A stretch of DNA of 64,000 nt from Polytrichum commune. Taxonomy: Eukaryota > Streptophyta > Polytrichopsida > Polytrichales > Polytrichaceae. The notes under the pieces were generated by a model. That model was not told where the DNA came from. It made no database searches and saw only the letters and a list, made by a program, of their open reading frames with translations. Position 1 is the stretch's first letter. The number at the start of each line of letters is the position of its first letter. The position numbers and the translations under genes were made by a program. Of the stretch, positions 1-12,261 are shown piece after piece. The stretch lies in NCBI GenBank assembly GCA_950295325.1, contig OX485807.1:42686440-42750439 (forward strand), read 5' to 3'.

Positions 1-1292
1 TATCATACATCTTTAATATGAGGTCACACCGTATTGCCATTTAGGGGTTAGTAGCAAAAGCTCAAAGGTATCTATTTGCAGTTTGGGCACTGCTAGAGTG
101 GCCACTTCGTGCTACTGCTCTCCCTCTTTAGTATGACACGTGTGGGAAACACAAAAAAAAATCGTATTATCGAGGTATCGCCTTCTCATTAATATGGCAA
201 ATGCCGTATAGTTGTCGTACTATTGAGGGAATACGAAATCATAAGTACTTTGAGCTTAAAAATATATACAACTAGTTTAAGCAATGTAGATGGTATGAAA
301 TAATAACTTATGACTCCAAACAAATATAAATATTCTCAAGAACTCTTGAAATAGGAGTCCAAAGATCTGTGGTGTTGCCTACCTAAGTTAGCAACTGTCA
401 TCTTATCTAAATTCCCTACTAACTTTTGAAAAATAATAATTTAATTAACACCAAAATATAGAGAGTTCTCTAATAAGAAACTAGACAACAATGATGCATG
501 ACGTTTTGCATCAAGATACTGGTGATACTATATCACCCATGTCCAAGGCAACATACTAGGTAGGAGGCCACTCCAACCCTAACCATGTCCATTCTACACT
601 AGTAACCCTAATTATTTATCATTAAGTTCCCAATGTTAAGTGAAGTTCCCAAGTAGTTCCCAAGTGAAAATGGATGTATTTTAGATGTACATAACATAGA
701 TGAAAGGAATTCTAGCATTAACTACCTCTTTAATATGAAGAAATTGAGATTCTAAATGTCGCATTATTGAGTGTCGTAGTCGTATAAATGAGGGAGTTTT
801 GAACTAAAGAGTTTGGTCTCACAAAAATGTGTCATAACATCGAGGGTGTCATATAAACGAGTGTCATATTAATGAGGTTAGACCGTACAGTCCTACCTCT
901 TTGATACGACACTCGATAGGTCGGCAACCTCGGAATATGACACAAATTTTGTAAACCAAACTTTATAGTGAAAAAAAACTACCTCTATAATATGATTGTG
1001 ACATTGTTAATATAACACTCTTGAACTCCCAAAATGCTATTTTATACAGGTAATAAATGTATATACGGTGGGTCTCATACATGTATAAGTACATAATTAT
1101 TATTAAATTTATGTAACTTTCACATATGAAATGTGGATAAAAGAAACGTTAATGTAAATGATGTTAAAACATGGGAACTATGGGAACTAGGTTCTCTATC
1201 TCAAACCCTAATCAAGGAACTTGTTAGCTTTTGTCTCTTTCGCAATAATTTCTCACCAACACCTTAAACCAAGGCGCACAGTCTGTTTCTGA

Positions 1293-1722
1293 GCATTTTG
1301 AATTGGACATTTATCATATTGATTCAATATGCATATTATTGGAAAACTCTTGAAAGTTTACTTCTTTTAGTGGTGCTTTTGTCCAACTCCGAGTCGTATT
1401 GGCAAAGTTATGAGCATTTGAAGGTGAGTTAAGTTTTTTGTATTTGATTTCTAGACCACAATCCGCTTTTGCATATTCTGAGGTCAATTTTGATCCGATC
1501 TTTCTCAGCTACACATTGTTGAAAAGTGGTTGAAATTGTGCTTCTTTTGGTGGTAGTTTTTCTCAATTATGAGTTGTCTTGGCAGAGTTATGACCATTTG
1601 AAGGCTAGTTGAGTTTTAGAAATTGATTTCAAGACAAATGTCTACATTTGCACATTTTGAGGTCAATTTTGATCCGTTCTTTCTTTTCTACATATTGTCA
1701 GAAAAGCTATTGAAATAACTCA
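1293..1722. repeat. Tandem repeat, period about 180 bp, about 2.4 copies
   Basis: The block 'gttatgagcatttgaagg' at about 1407 recurs as 'gttatgaccatttgaagg' exactly 180 bp later. The block 'aggtcaattttgatccg' recurs at about 1481 and 1660. A partial earlier unit starts near 1293. Copies are diverged by point changes. The period resembles plant satellite monomers, but this few copies does not make a satellite array. Confidence 0.6.
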
Positions 1723-2503
1723 TCATTTGGTGCTACACTATTTTTTTCTAATTAATGTGGGCCACATAATTCCCAAATACCCACAATTTTTTTTTTAAAT
1801 AATTTGAAGACGCACACTATAATTTCCAATGTGAAAAATGAGTGTGGATTTTTTCGTTCTGCATATTTGCATGAAAATTCCAAACAAGGCAAGTACAATA
1901 AAATTCCTAATGTTAACGAAGGCAAGTGCTATGAAATTAATGCCAACCACATTAAATTCCAAAACACGTGAGCTTCCTACCTACACTAATTAGACAAAAC
2001 AATGCAGTTTTCCTCAATTTTAAGTCTTTGCCTGTGCAAACGTAATGAAATTGCATGCTATTTGAAGAAGCTCAATAACATATTTGTTGCTAATGCCCCC
2101 TCCCCACCTGACTTTACCAAATAACCAAAGTCTTTCCTAAAAACTAGGTAAAGCTCTCTTGGTTGTAGCGGAGGCGCCCGGCTATCCCAATGCACCTACA
2201 AGAACTTGCTCTGGAGATTTTTGAGTAGGTTTTAATTAAGTAGCTTTCACACATGTTCATTGTTTTATCTACCAAGCATTAAAAGTTAGATAGTTTTTGT
2301 CCCATCCCCAAATGCCTTATTACTCATCTATCTTACCATCAGTTTTTGTTAATGGAGCTTCTCGTGCCCTCATAGCTAAGACTAAAAACCAACAAATCAC
2401 AAGGGCAGGAGGCAACACTTTTTAAAGGTCCTATATTCTTGTCATGTCTAGGTACCGATGGGAGGGTCGGTGCTTGAGGCTTAAAACCTCCTTTTTTAAG
2501 CCC

Positions 2504-2617
2504 TGCCACATCATTTGCCAACTAGGCTCGGCACTAGATAATGTCGATGGTGTGAAGGCCGTGTTTTTAAAACCAACTTTTCGGCTTAGCTAAAGTAAGG
2601 TGGGGAGGGGGCATAAG
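2504..2617 (+). repeat. Dispersed 114-bp repeat, copy 1
   Basis: This block, starting 'tgccacatcatttgccaact' and ending 'gggggcataag', is repeated in the same orientation at 7369-7482 with about 90% identity by eye. No coding content was seen. It is probably part of a larger interspersed element. Confidence 0.7.
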
Positions 2618-3290
2618 TTGAAGTGGCAACATCAGCTAACTATCGATTCCTTCCTCAAGTCCACATAGATTTCATACAAATAATTTTGCATATTTATCAA
2701 GACACTTGAAAACAAAAATCATATATGTGAAAAAAAATATCTAATGTATGTCTTCATGAAGTACGTCATTATATATTATGACAAATGCATCCAATTTATC
2801 ATATTATTGAATATGTGACACCTCGATCATACATACGACGGTTTTCTCGTTTCCCAAAGGTGTCATATTAAAGAGGTAGGAATGTATACTTAGTATGAAG
2901 GAAGGCAAGGCTAAAGTGCTTCCCCTCTTTTCTTTGGTTTTATTCATTTGGCGTTGGCTGTGTTTGCTTTCTATCTTAAAATTATTAAAAATAAAAAATG
3001 CTTTCTCTTATAAATTGTTCTCTTTGACAGCAAGCCCTAATTAGGTCTCCAAATCATTACTTTCCAAAAAAATCTTTTGGTTCAGGTGAAACCCCCCGGC
3101 CTTCGAGGGTTAATATAGCAAAGTCATCTACATAGAGGCATGGAACTCCCTATTTGGTGCTTTCCTCTTTAAGATTTTCGCATGTTGTGGGGCCTAGAAC
3201 ACGCTTCCCATTTGACACAGGCGGTCAATAAGATATGATCCCATTTTTACATGTGTCGAACCTTAATGGCCCATTCATGTCAGATCTGCC

Positions 3291-3550
3291 TAAAAACCCC
3301 CATCGAGCGTGGCTCGGAGGCAAGGTTCGGGAGGGGGTGGCAGGGTTGGGATAAAACAAGCCTCCTGTTTTTTTAATTGGGTGGGGCCTTACTTGATCTC
3401 ATAGGGGGCTTCCTAGAGTAATTTGGGGCCGCATGACCCAAATTTAGCAAAAAAATCCAAAAAAAGTCCCCAAGGGGCCAAAACAGGGAGGGCCAAAAAA
3501 ATGAACCCCACCGAACCTGGCCTCCGAGCCACGCTCGATGGGGGTATTTA
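3291..3550. mobile_element. MITE with 40-bp terminal inverted repeats
   Basis: The left arm at 3291-3330 (TAAAAACCCCCATCGAGCGT and onward) is matched by the inverted right arm at 3511-3550 with two mismatches in 40. The interior is short and has no transposase. A 13-bp direct repeat, CCCATTCATGTCA, lies just outside at 3270-3282 and 3557-3569. It is separated from the arms by 8 and 6 bp, so it may be a target duplication of a slightly larger element. The superfamily is not assigned. Confidence 0.75.
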
Positions 3551-3569
3551 GACCCACCCATTCATGTCA

Positions 3570-6480
3570 ACTAGGAAGTGCGTTTGAGATCCCACAAGCC
3601 TAATACACTGATTGTCCCAAATATTGTGTGTTACTATTTGGAGTTATGCCATGCAATGACGTCGTATCTAGGAGTTCCAATTTTTACCAATGAAAGTTTA
3701 ATAGGTTGTTCAGAGATAGGAGAACGTTAATGACTTTGCTTGGTAAAATATCACATTGTCATGAAATAGCTATAGCATTGTGTAATTGGAATCTTCAATG
3801 AAGTGAGATCATCTTGAAAAATCAAGATTGGCGGGTTTACGTCGTGTTTCGAGAAAGTTTATGAAACCAATCTTTAGTTCGGGACACATGTTATTGATGG
3901 TACATCTTTTAAGTAAATGTCAACCCCCAAGCCTTTTGTGGGTTAAGAGCACGACTATAGATCACCAATATACATGGCCATAATGGAATAGTCTTAGATT
4001 GGGTCCATAAACAACTCCCATCAATTGGCATGAACCAAGATAATTCCATTGGCAGGGCCCAAACAACCCTCCCCGTCATAATACCTTGGGTGCATTGTGG
4101 CTTCACTTTCAACTCCTCTATAAGGGAATCAACAATTAATAACTCACAATCTTTGACTAAATAGACTCTTAGCTTCAACTACATTCTAAACTTTGTAACA
4201 TCACATTTGTGGCAACCAAAGTGCATATGATATTAAGGAGTTATGTAGTGCTAACATGGATGTGTGATAAGAAGAGAATTAGTGTGACATGTGACATTAT
4301 GGAATAACACAAAGTCCACATTGCATTAATGACAATAATTACAATGAGTGTAACGTGATGTGTGTGAGCGTGTGGTTTGAATCCTTTGGTGGTTTAGTTT
4401 AATGTCAACACCCATGATATATGGGAGGGAAACATGACAACAAGGAGTGAGATTTAAACTGAGAGCATCCATTCCCTAGGGTTTTTAAATATAAGAGGAG
4501 TAGTGACGTTAAGGAGGTTGATATTGCGAAGTTTAGAGTGTATTTCAATGTAAAGCCTCGTGTTTTGTAAGATATTAGTTATGATCATAGGACCCATAGT
4601 TTATGGAGCTAGTATAGAGTGAATGTGTGGGACATATAACAAGACTACTCCCTTGTAAAACCATGTTACATGGTTTATCACCTCTTTGTGTTAGTGTTTG
4701 GTCATGTACAACATGTGATCATGCTCTAAGAGCAAGCCCACTCACCCTGCTTCTACATGTACATTTGCATCTTTTACATCCGCAATGCAAATGCAAATGC
4801 AAGGAAGTGACCCACTCATTCTTGCATATGGGATAATTGGATAATATATTATGTAGATATGGTTGATCCACTTTGCATTTGGGCTCAATGTGCATATAAC
4901 CAATAAGACAAACCATTTTATTGTTAATGTACACATGCTTTAATATGCTTTTATAAAACAAACTACTTTATGGTTAATATACACATAAATTTTATGATCA
5001 AGTGTGTGATTGAGTAAATTCTTGCATTATTGAAATTTGTAACTTTGTGCTTGAGTATATTGGTAAAGTGCACTAAGAAATGGAGAAGTAGATGAGCGGG
5101 AAATTTTCCTGATTCTACATTTGCATCCTGGATGGAGGCCAACTTTTTGATTCCAAACGCATATGCAAATTTGGGAACGATTAGGCTTGCACTAAGTAAG
5201 TACACAATAGAAAGTCTTGTGCACGAGCAATAAACCCATCAGTCCTTATTTAACGTTGGTTAGTTTCCTTAATCAGACTCCGGTTTTTGGCTTTTAATCG
5301 TTGGTACAGTCGTTTTATTTCAGTGGGTGAGTAATACATGGCGATTTAACCACCACCTTGATGATATTTGGGTTAGTTGCGTTCGCAAAAGTCAAACTAA
5401 ACCCACCATCCTCCATAATGAGGAGTGCTATCCACCGAGCTATGACACGCTGATTTTTGTGCCCAAGGTGGGCAAATTAGGAGACGGCAACTCGAACAAA
5501 TTAGGAGATTACATGTGGTTGTGAGGTGCTGACAAACTTGTATTCTGGGTTGATTTTTCCTTTTCGCAACATTTTATCTTCAATGTGACCACTTTAGAGA
5601 CATGACACAACCAATATTGGCATCAAACATGGGTTTCATTGGCAAATTGGCCCAATGTAGAATATGCATATGATGTTGTCCACCCCAACCCCCCCCCCCC
5701 CCCGCCCTTTTATAACAATCACCACATTGGGAAGTAGAGAATCTTAGATTCCAGAGCCTAGATCAACACCTTCCTCAACTCTGATTTCAACCATTTCAAA
5801 TTCCTTGATCCTGGTTCGCAATTGCTAACATGCTCAAGCCTCTAATGCTCAAATCCCATGGACTGCACGATTCCACGGAACCGGAGGGGTGTACATGAGC
5901 CTCATCTACCCTTAGCGCCTTTTGGGAGGCAGTGATCGGGGGGATTTTTGGGCATATTCGGTTGAGATCCTAGTGTTTGCAAGTCCAACCAGTTACATGT
6001 TGACATCCTTCAATTTTCCTTTATCAATTTGGGGTATATTCCATAGATTCTTCTAAAATGATCGGTAATTCTCCTTCAATCTTGAACTTCAACCGATTCT
6101 TTATCAAACTCGACCGGTTCATCTGTAACTAACTGCCGGTTCTCCCCGATCATAGTTGGGAGGGGATATATATATATATATAACTTCTACATTTGCTTCC
6201 GGAAAGCAATGAAGGAACGGTGGGTTAACAACACACATGCGGGTGGGTCTCGAATCTCGAGAAAGTTCCTCCGGAAATCTATGTGTAAGAAGTAACTCGG
6301 CCTCACGCACCACTGCAGCTTGCTTGTCAAATAAAGTACCACAACGTACTAATTCTAAGCCTTAATTATAAGCCTAGCCACTTTTTGCCTGCTAATTCAC
6401 ATGGATTGGACAATAATTAAGCTAAAGTTAAGTTAGGCTAAACCAAGTCAAGGCTACTATTGACTCACCACACTCTGGGG
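3570..6480. other. Intergenic, no gene recognised
   Basis: No conserved protein, RNA gene or convincing exon was seen. The stretch holds short ORFs without recognisable domains, a poly(C) run near 5690-5703 and a short (TA)n run near 6168-6182. Confidence 0.6.
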
Positions 6481-6504
6481 ACACACCACTTTAATTAAGG
6501 AAAA

Positions 6505-6533
6505 GGGAGGGGAGGGGAGGGGAGGGGAGGGGA
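6505..6533 (+). repeat. (GGGGA)n microsatellite, potential G-quadruplex
   Basis: Six consecutive G3-4 runs are separated by single A residues. Four or more G-runs with one-base loops fit the sequence pattern of a G-quadruplex on the + strand. No gene is adjacent. Confidence 0.8.
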
Positions 6534-7067
6534 GCAGTGTGTATGTTTGACAAATTTCATGTGACGTTCAACTTCAAATTCAAAGTGTCACGTGACGTTT
6601 TCAAAAACAAAAATGAATGTCAATTGACATCTACATTTTTTTCTAATATGTCACCTCCATGTCACATGCTTAGTAGTACATGTCATTTCAATTTCTAAAG
6701 TGTTAATTGACGTGGTTTTTTTTTTTTTTTTTTTTCCCACAAGTCACACTACATGTCAAAATCTAAACTTTGCGTGTCAATTGACATGCATCTCATTTTT
6801 GTGCAAGTTTTTGCGTGTCAAATGATGAAAACTTGCAAAAACTTTGTCAAAAATACACATTGAGGGGAGGGGCTTATTAGCTAGCTTTGCACTTACTGCA
6901 TATATACATGGCCAGGTGCTACAAAGGCGGACTCCTTAATAAGCGGCATGCCGGTGGCCTTGGGAAGCGGCCCCAGGCCCCCAGCCCAGACAGGCCCCGC
7001 CCAACCCGCCCGCCTGCCCGCCCCAAAAGAGGGAGGTGGTTGGTGGGGCTTCTAAATAAAGCCCATT

Positions 7068-7213
7068 AAGATCCCTTGTGGCACAAGGGGCCAGCACCCT
7101 CTCACCTGCCCCTGCCCCTGCCCGTCCTCACCTGCCCGCTCCCCTCTGGGTTGCAACCCACCCGGTAGCTACATGGGGTGGTTTGTTACCGGCCCATATT
7201 TCCCCATGTTGAG
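7068..7213 (+). repeat. Direct duplication, copy 1
   Basis: The segment from 'taagatccc' to 'ccccatgttgag', including 'ggtagctacatggggtggtt', is repeated at 7479-7618 in the same orientation with scattered differences. The GC-rich 'cacctgcccctgcccctg' part is itself internally repetitive. Confidence 0.7.
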
Positions 7214-7368
7214 TTTACAGGGGTGAAGCAATGAACGGGTAGTGCCGGCAGTTAGTTACAAGCTAGCCGGTTGATTTTGAGAATTTCCGAATGCAATTGG
7301 AAAGTTTAGGAAGGGGTGCCGGAAGAAAATCAAGGTTTACGAAAATGGACTGATTAGAAGGAAAAAAA

Positions 7369-7482
7369 TGCCACATCATTTGCCAACTAGGCTCGGCACT
7401 AGATAATGTTGATGGTGTGAAGGCCGGGTTGTTAGAACCAACTTTTAGTCTTAACTAAAGTCAGGTGGGAAGGGGGCATAAG
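7369..7482 (+). repeat. Dispersed 114-bp repeat, copy 2
   Basis: This is the second copy of the block at 2504-2617. It abuts the second copy of the 'ggtagctacatgggg' block, so the two repeats probably belong to one larger mosaic. Confidence 0.7.
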
Positions 7483-7618
7483 ATCCCCAATGGCACGAAG
7501 GGGCCAACACCCTCACCTGCCCCAACCCCTGCCCGTCACCTTACCCAACCCCTAGGTTGCAACCCTCCCGGTAGCTACATGGGGTGGTTTGTTACCGGCC
7601 CATATTTCTCCATGTTGA
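7479..7618 (+). repeat. Direct duplication, copy 2
   Basis: This copy of 7068-7213 ends exactly where a Tourist-like MITE begins (7619), which suggests the MITE inserted at or next to the duplication boundary. Confidence 0.65.
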
Positions 7619-8121
7619 GGGCCACTTCACACACAAGCCAAGAGCCGTGACCGTGAGATTGTGAGAGCCCAAAAGAAAGTGGCCAAAGGCCGTCCCAACA
7701 CACCTCCTACATCATGGAGTGTGGTCACGAACCCTCAAGTGTGGTGTGAAGTCCTATGTGACGGGGCCCTCAACCAAATGCTAATTCAATGAATTTCTAT
7801 TCATGCGGGTCCTCACGCATGATACAGTAGAGTAAATCAACGGTTGTGCCATGTTCGTGGTGCGATGGTCTCCCAATGATTTTGTGTTAGGCCTACCTCC
7901 AAGAGGTCGTTTTTGAAAATAGTCCAAGTGACCATGAAATGTGATCCACTTGATGCCGTGTAGGAGTCCATGTGGACTTTACATCCATCTTGCATTCACA
8001 TACTCCGTTGGTCCCTCACGCATAGTGTGAAGCGAACTTGGACCGGCTCCGCCTTTTCCACCAAGGAGAGTGCTTGAAGAGTAAGGGTCATGGGCTCTCA
8101 GTCTCGTGTGTGAAGTGGCCA
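7619..8121. mobile_element. Tourist-like MITE, 'GGCCACTTCACAC' family, 503 bp
   Basis: The left end is GGGCCACTTCACACACAAGC and the inverted right end is TGGCCACTTCACACACGAGA. A 3-bp TGA flanks both sides (7616-7618 and 8122-8124). The first 410 bp are shared with 45508-45922. There is no coding capacity. Ends starting with G/C runs and a 3-bp duplication fit PIF/Harbinger (Tourist) MITEs, although the usual target is TTA/TAA. Confidence 0.7.
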
Positions 8122-8184
8122 TGAGTTTATAGGAGTGAAGCTCATGTGTTACGGTGGTGGTGGTACAACATTTATGGGTATTTA

Positions 8185-8577
8185 GGGCCAATTCAAAACA
8201 TGGTCTCAAGTTCCAAGTCACTTGAGATCAATTTGTGTAATCTCGACAGGTGGGAGCATGGAGGTTGGGACTAACTGCTTCACATGGGGTTCCACGTCTT
8301 CAGAGTCCCAAGTATGATATGGATGCCTACATGGCAACATTGTTTGGAGGTGAGGTTTGGGACATATGTTGTGAGTTGGGTCGAGCAAAACAACTAGGCC
8401 CGACTATTGACACAAGCCCCACAAGTATTTTTGCATTAAGTAATCTAGACCCGATTTCAATGAGAATCAACCATATTTTAATGGTTTCTTGAGGCTTGAA
8501 TGTTGGGACTTTGCCTCATGTTGGTACTTGCTAACATGAGTGGGACTCGAGGTTTAGGACCCCATGTGAACTAGCCC
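8185..8577. mobile_element. Tourist-like MITE, 'GTTCACATGGG' family, 393 bp
   Basis: TTA duplications flank the element at 8182-8184 and 8578-8580. The ends are GGGCCAATTCAAAACATGG and, inverted, GGGCTAGTTCACATGGGGTC. The interior matches 22502-22844, including 'tgcctacatggcaa' and 'gagttggg'. No protein domain was seen. Confidence 0.75.
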
Positions 8578-8589
8578 TTAGTGTCACAT

Positions 8590-11500
8590 ACATTATTTGC
8601 ATATCTTAAAGTGTCAAGTATGCTGATTGTTGATATGATACTATTTGTCAATCTAAGTACCTTTAGGAGTGAAAATATACATATATTTAGATTACGACAT
8701 CTAGCATAGTGCATTGAAATACTTGAGATGAAAATTTTGTATTCTAGTATGTAAGAGAAAAACATTAATTGAATCCATATTTGGTAGTTGTGAAGAGATC
8801 ACTCAATTAAAGGAAGTCTTGGAAAGCGGGCTTAAGATAGTAGTAATGCACAATAACCTTGATAAGGTTAGGAAAGTAGTATTCAAGTAATAGAGTGATT
8901 TGTACCAAATAGCAGGAGAAAACCGAGGAGTTTGTATAGTAGTAGTATAGCGGAGTCCGACTTAAGGTTGGAACACTTTGAATTGAAACAACTATTGCAA
9001 ACTAACGGTAGTCAGACAAATAGTAGATTTGGGTTAAGGCTTATGATTGTTCGAAGAGAAGGTAGTAGGAAGGTAGCGTTTATCACTTGGTTATATGTGC
9101 TACTCCTAACAAGGGTTGAGGTTTTAGTGCCGGCAATGTGAGGTAGTGCCTATTACCGGTAATTTGAGTACAATTGGGAAGGTCAAAAGTAGGGTAAGCA
9201 TTTTGGTATCCTCCAAGACTTTTGAAGTATCCTATTGGCGAGGTACTTAAGGGGGGGGGGGGAGTCAAGCTACCACTCATGATGCAATAGATGACATCAT
9301 CTATAAGAAAAGGGGAGTAAGCAAGGAGTAATGACGTGGACAAATACTACTAGTGTGTTGGGAAGGACTTGGTAATACCAACAATTAGACGAAACCCGGT
9401 AGAGAGTCTTAATGTAGACTAGATAAGGCAACGGTAGTCCTAAACGGGAATGAGACGACTCGGTAGTTGCAATATTGGTGGAGTCATCCAATAACTTACA
9501 TAGTATATAGATTTCGTTCCTGGTGGTGCATAATAACTAGTAATACGATAGAGTAATAGGAATGAGGATGCCTAGTTCTACGAGGTTGATTCGATGGAAT
9601 TCCACAACCCGCCCATCATATACATGTAATATGAAATTTCCAAGTAAGTCACGACCAATGTTGGACAAGTAGGTACCATTTTGTATTTTGATATCATTCA
9701 TGTACATAAAATGAGGATTTCACACTAAGAAAAAAACCAATATGGTATAAACAAATTACGATAATTTTGTTTTCAATAACATTCGGATATTGTATCTTGC
9801 AAAATCTCTCGTACCTAAGCAAAATTGCCCTAATATCAATAAGGTATATAATGATATTGACCCAAACGATATTTATGGTATACAAAGACTTTTTGGGCTA
9901 GCAGCTGAGTCAATAGCTAAGAGTTATGGTTGAAAACGGTATGTGAAAAGAATGGGCTAGCCCAACTATAGCTAGATCGAGGCTTGAAAAACACGGGCTA
10001 GCCAACTAGCTAAGAATAGGCTAGGTAGCTCAATCCGCTTAAGCTAAGGCCCAATCCCACCTGACTTTAGGGCGTTGTGGGTTTAAATGCTAAAACCTAC
10101 CCACTTGTAGGGTTGGGCCCGTTCACACACAATGCAGTTCGGTTCGGGCTATTTTGTTGGCCCGGTACTTAATGGTTGGTTTTAATTTTATATGTATTCC
10201 TACTTGTAAGTTGTTTTAGTAGAGGAATTGCCATGTTTCCCTAACACTGCCATCTTCTCTCTACCTTCTAAACCTCTCTTGGTTATTGCTAAACTAGTCT
10301 CCTAGTTTTGGTATCACTCCCTCCACCACCAAAGTGGTTCTCTTTGCTGCGGAATTTTTCTTTTGCTTCATATACATTATAAATACCACTAGCCGTTACG
10401 AAGATGACCTACCCCGAAACCACATTTTGGTAGGACTTTAGTAGCAAGCTAGGATAAGTTAATGTTTGGTGGGGGAGAGCTTTAAGCTCAACAATTCGAC
10501 TAAGCCAAGATCAACTTCTTCATCTACACAAGAGAGGATCCAATTGACTTTCGGGTGACCCAACATACACAGGCGCTTGATGAAACGACGCCTCCTTGAA
10601 TTCAACATATGAGCTAGTTGAGCTAACTTTTTAGGTCGGTTAGCCCAGCTAGATGACTAGATCGAGGGCTTGAAAAATATGGGCTAGCCCAACTAGCTAA
10701 TAGTCTCTAAAAGGTATGAAAGACTCCCTAACCTTGACATACCCACCAAACATCAATATTTGACTAGTATTAAAATTTTGGTACATACGAGTATTAAGGT
10801 TCATTGACAGCATTAATGATGTTGATTATTATTGATGCCATGCATTCACCTATATTAGATATACCGGTCCAGCACCGGTCGCAAAGTCGCCACCCACCTA
10901 GTAGGTAGGTACGGAGGAAGGTCGGTACTCAACAACCCGTCCGTCAACTGGTACTACCGGGGTAGGTCACAACTCAACATGGTAGGTAGATAGGAAGGTC
11001 GGTAACTCGCGCTCACTCCCCGTTCGTAAGGGGAAGCAATTCCTTCAGTTCCCAAATAATTATTCTCCCTCGCAATGCTATGTACTTCCGAGCTCACATG
11101 TTTCTCTGCTCCATCTACCCAGTTCCACCGACCCTCACAAATTCCCCCCAAATTTTTTGGTTAGGTTTTTGAAGGGATTTGCCGTGTCGGTGGCAAAAGT
11201 GATATTGATTGCTGTTGCAATCGTTTGTGGAGCTTGCTTCGTAGCTTTTTTTTTTTTTTTTGCGGTGGTTGCTCAACATTTGGAGCTCGAGAGGAATATC
11301 AATGAGGGACAGAGAGAGAGGGAGAGAGACGGACAGACAGGAAGTAAGGAGTGATGGCGGAGAAACCTAGAGGTCCGGGTTGTCAGATTGCATTTTCAGG
11401 ATTTGTGGCCCTCGGTTGGTACCATGCAGCTGGTGAGATTAACACACAATCAATGTAGTTTGATTTGAGGTTGGATGGGAGGTCGATGTGAGCAGAGTGA

Positions 11501-11700
11501 TCTTTTGAGTTGGAGATCAAAAATCTTGGCCATTGACTACAAGCAACAATCTTGGAGGTTAGTGTAATATGTTCTCGAACACACTTTTTGGTTATGGTTT
11601 TGGTTTTTTGGGTTTTAGACCCGGGTAACAATGCGCCGGCAATAGGCATGTAGGTGCCGGGTTTTCTTTCTCGCTCCGTAATTTTGTTGTTGTCGTGTTT
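8590..11700. other. Intergenic, no gene recognised
   Basis: No supported exon. The phrase 'gggctagcc(c)aactagctaa' recurs near 9990 and 10680 within similar 50-bp contexts, so part of this stretch is an imperfect duplication. A run of ten G lies near 9251. A 65-residue frame at 11157-11354 has a hydrophobic stretch but no recognisable family. Confidence 0.55.
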
Positions 11701-12261
11701 GGGTTAAGTTAGGCTCCGTATCCCACCGTGAAAGCTTCACGGATTAGAGCGAGCTGGACAGAGGGATGATATGATCTGATGTGATATGAGATGAGATGGA
11801 ATGAGATGACACCATGTATGTATTAATGGAAGTACTTGTGTACCTTTCTTTCACTCTTCTTCCCTCTCCATCCTCGTGTATGAATTGTACATTGCCACTC
11901 GCTATCCCAAAATTGCCAAAAGAAATGGGATAAAAAAGTCCAAGCCTTGACAAGAGAACCTGAGCTCAAGCTTTATTCAGATAGGCTTCCTCCACATAGC
12001 TCTGGGGGAGCTAGGTCGGATGCTATCATTTTTTTCTTTTGTCTGAGCTTGTGCGGAAGCTTATGTTGATTTTTTGGAGTTGTTGTGGAAGCTTATGTTG
12101 TGACGTTGTTGTTGTTATTGAGTTGTTGTGGTTGCGTTTGGATCATTGCAGAGGTAGGAGGAGGTTAGGGATGACATGCAGGCAAGGTGAAGGAAGAAGG
12201 GTTAGCCCTGACCCGAGGTAGTCAGAAACAAATTTGTTTCGATTCTGCCTCCGTAAGAAGA

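Larger units (their letters stand above)
888..2884. mobile_element. Pogo-like element, non-autonomous, about 2 kb
   Basis: The left end reads CAGTCCTACCTCTTTGATAC and the right end, read inward on the other strand, reads CATTCCTACCTCTTTAATAT. TA dinucleotides flank both ends (886-887 and 2885-2886), as expected for Tc1/mariner-pogo insertions. No transposase reading frame was recognised. The interior is AT-rich and holds a tandem repeat of about 180 bp (separate entry). Further copies of the end motif 'tacctctttaatatga' lie at about 720 and 980, so more than one element may overlap here. The outer boundaries are therefore an inference. Confidence 0.45.

Noticed and set aside
4375-4385. 'ggtttgaatcc', resembling a tRNA B box
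   Set aside because: No acceptor stem, A box or cloverleaf can be placed around it.
11157-11354. Possible small membrane protein
   Set aside because: The frame crosses a poly(T) tract and a GA-rich stretch; no family, no splice context, no support as a gene.
12187-12261. Longer N-terminus for the GT47 protein
   Set aside because: The in-frame extension lacks an ATG; the ATG at 12262 gives the expected type II membrane layout.
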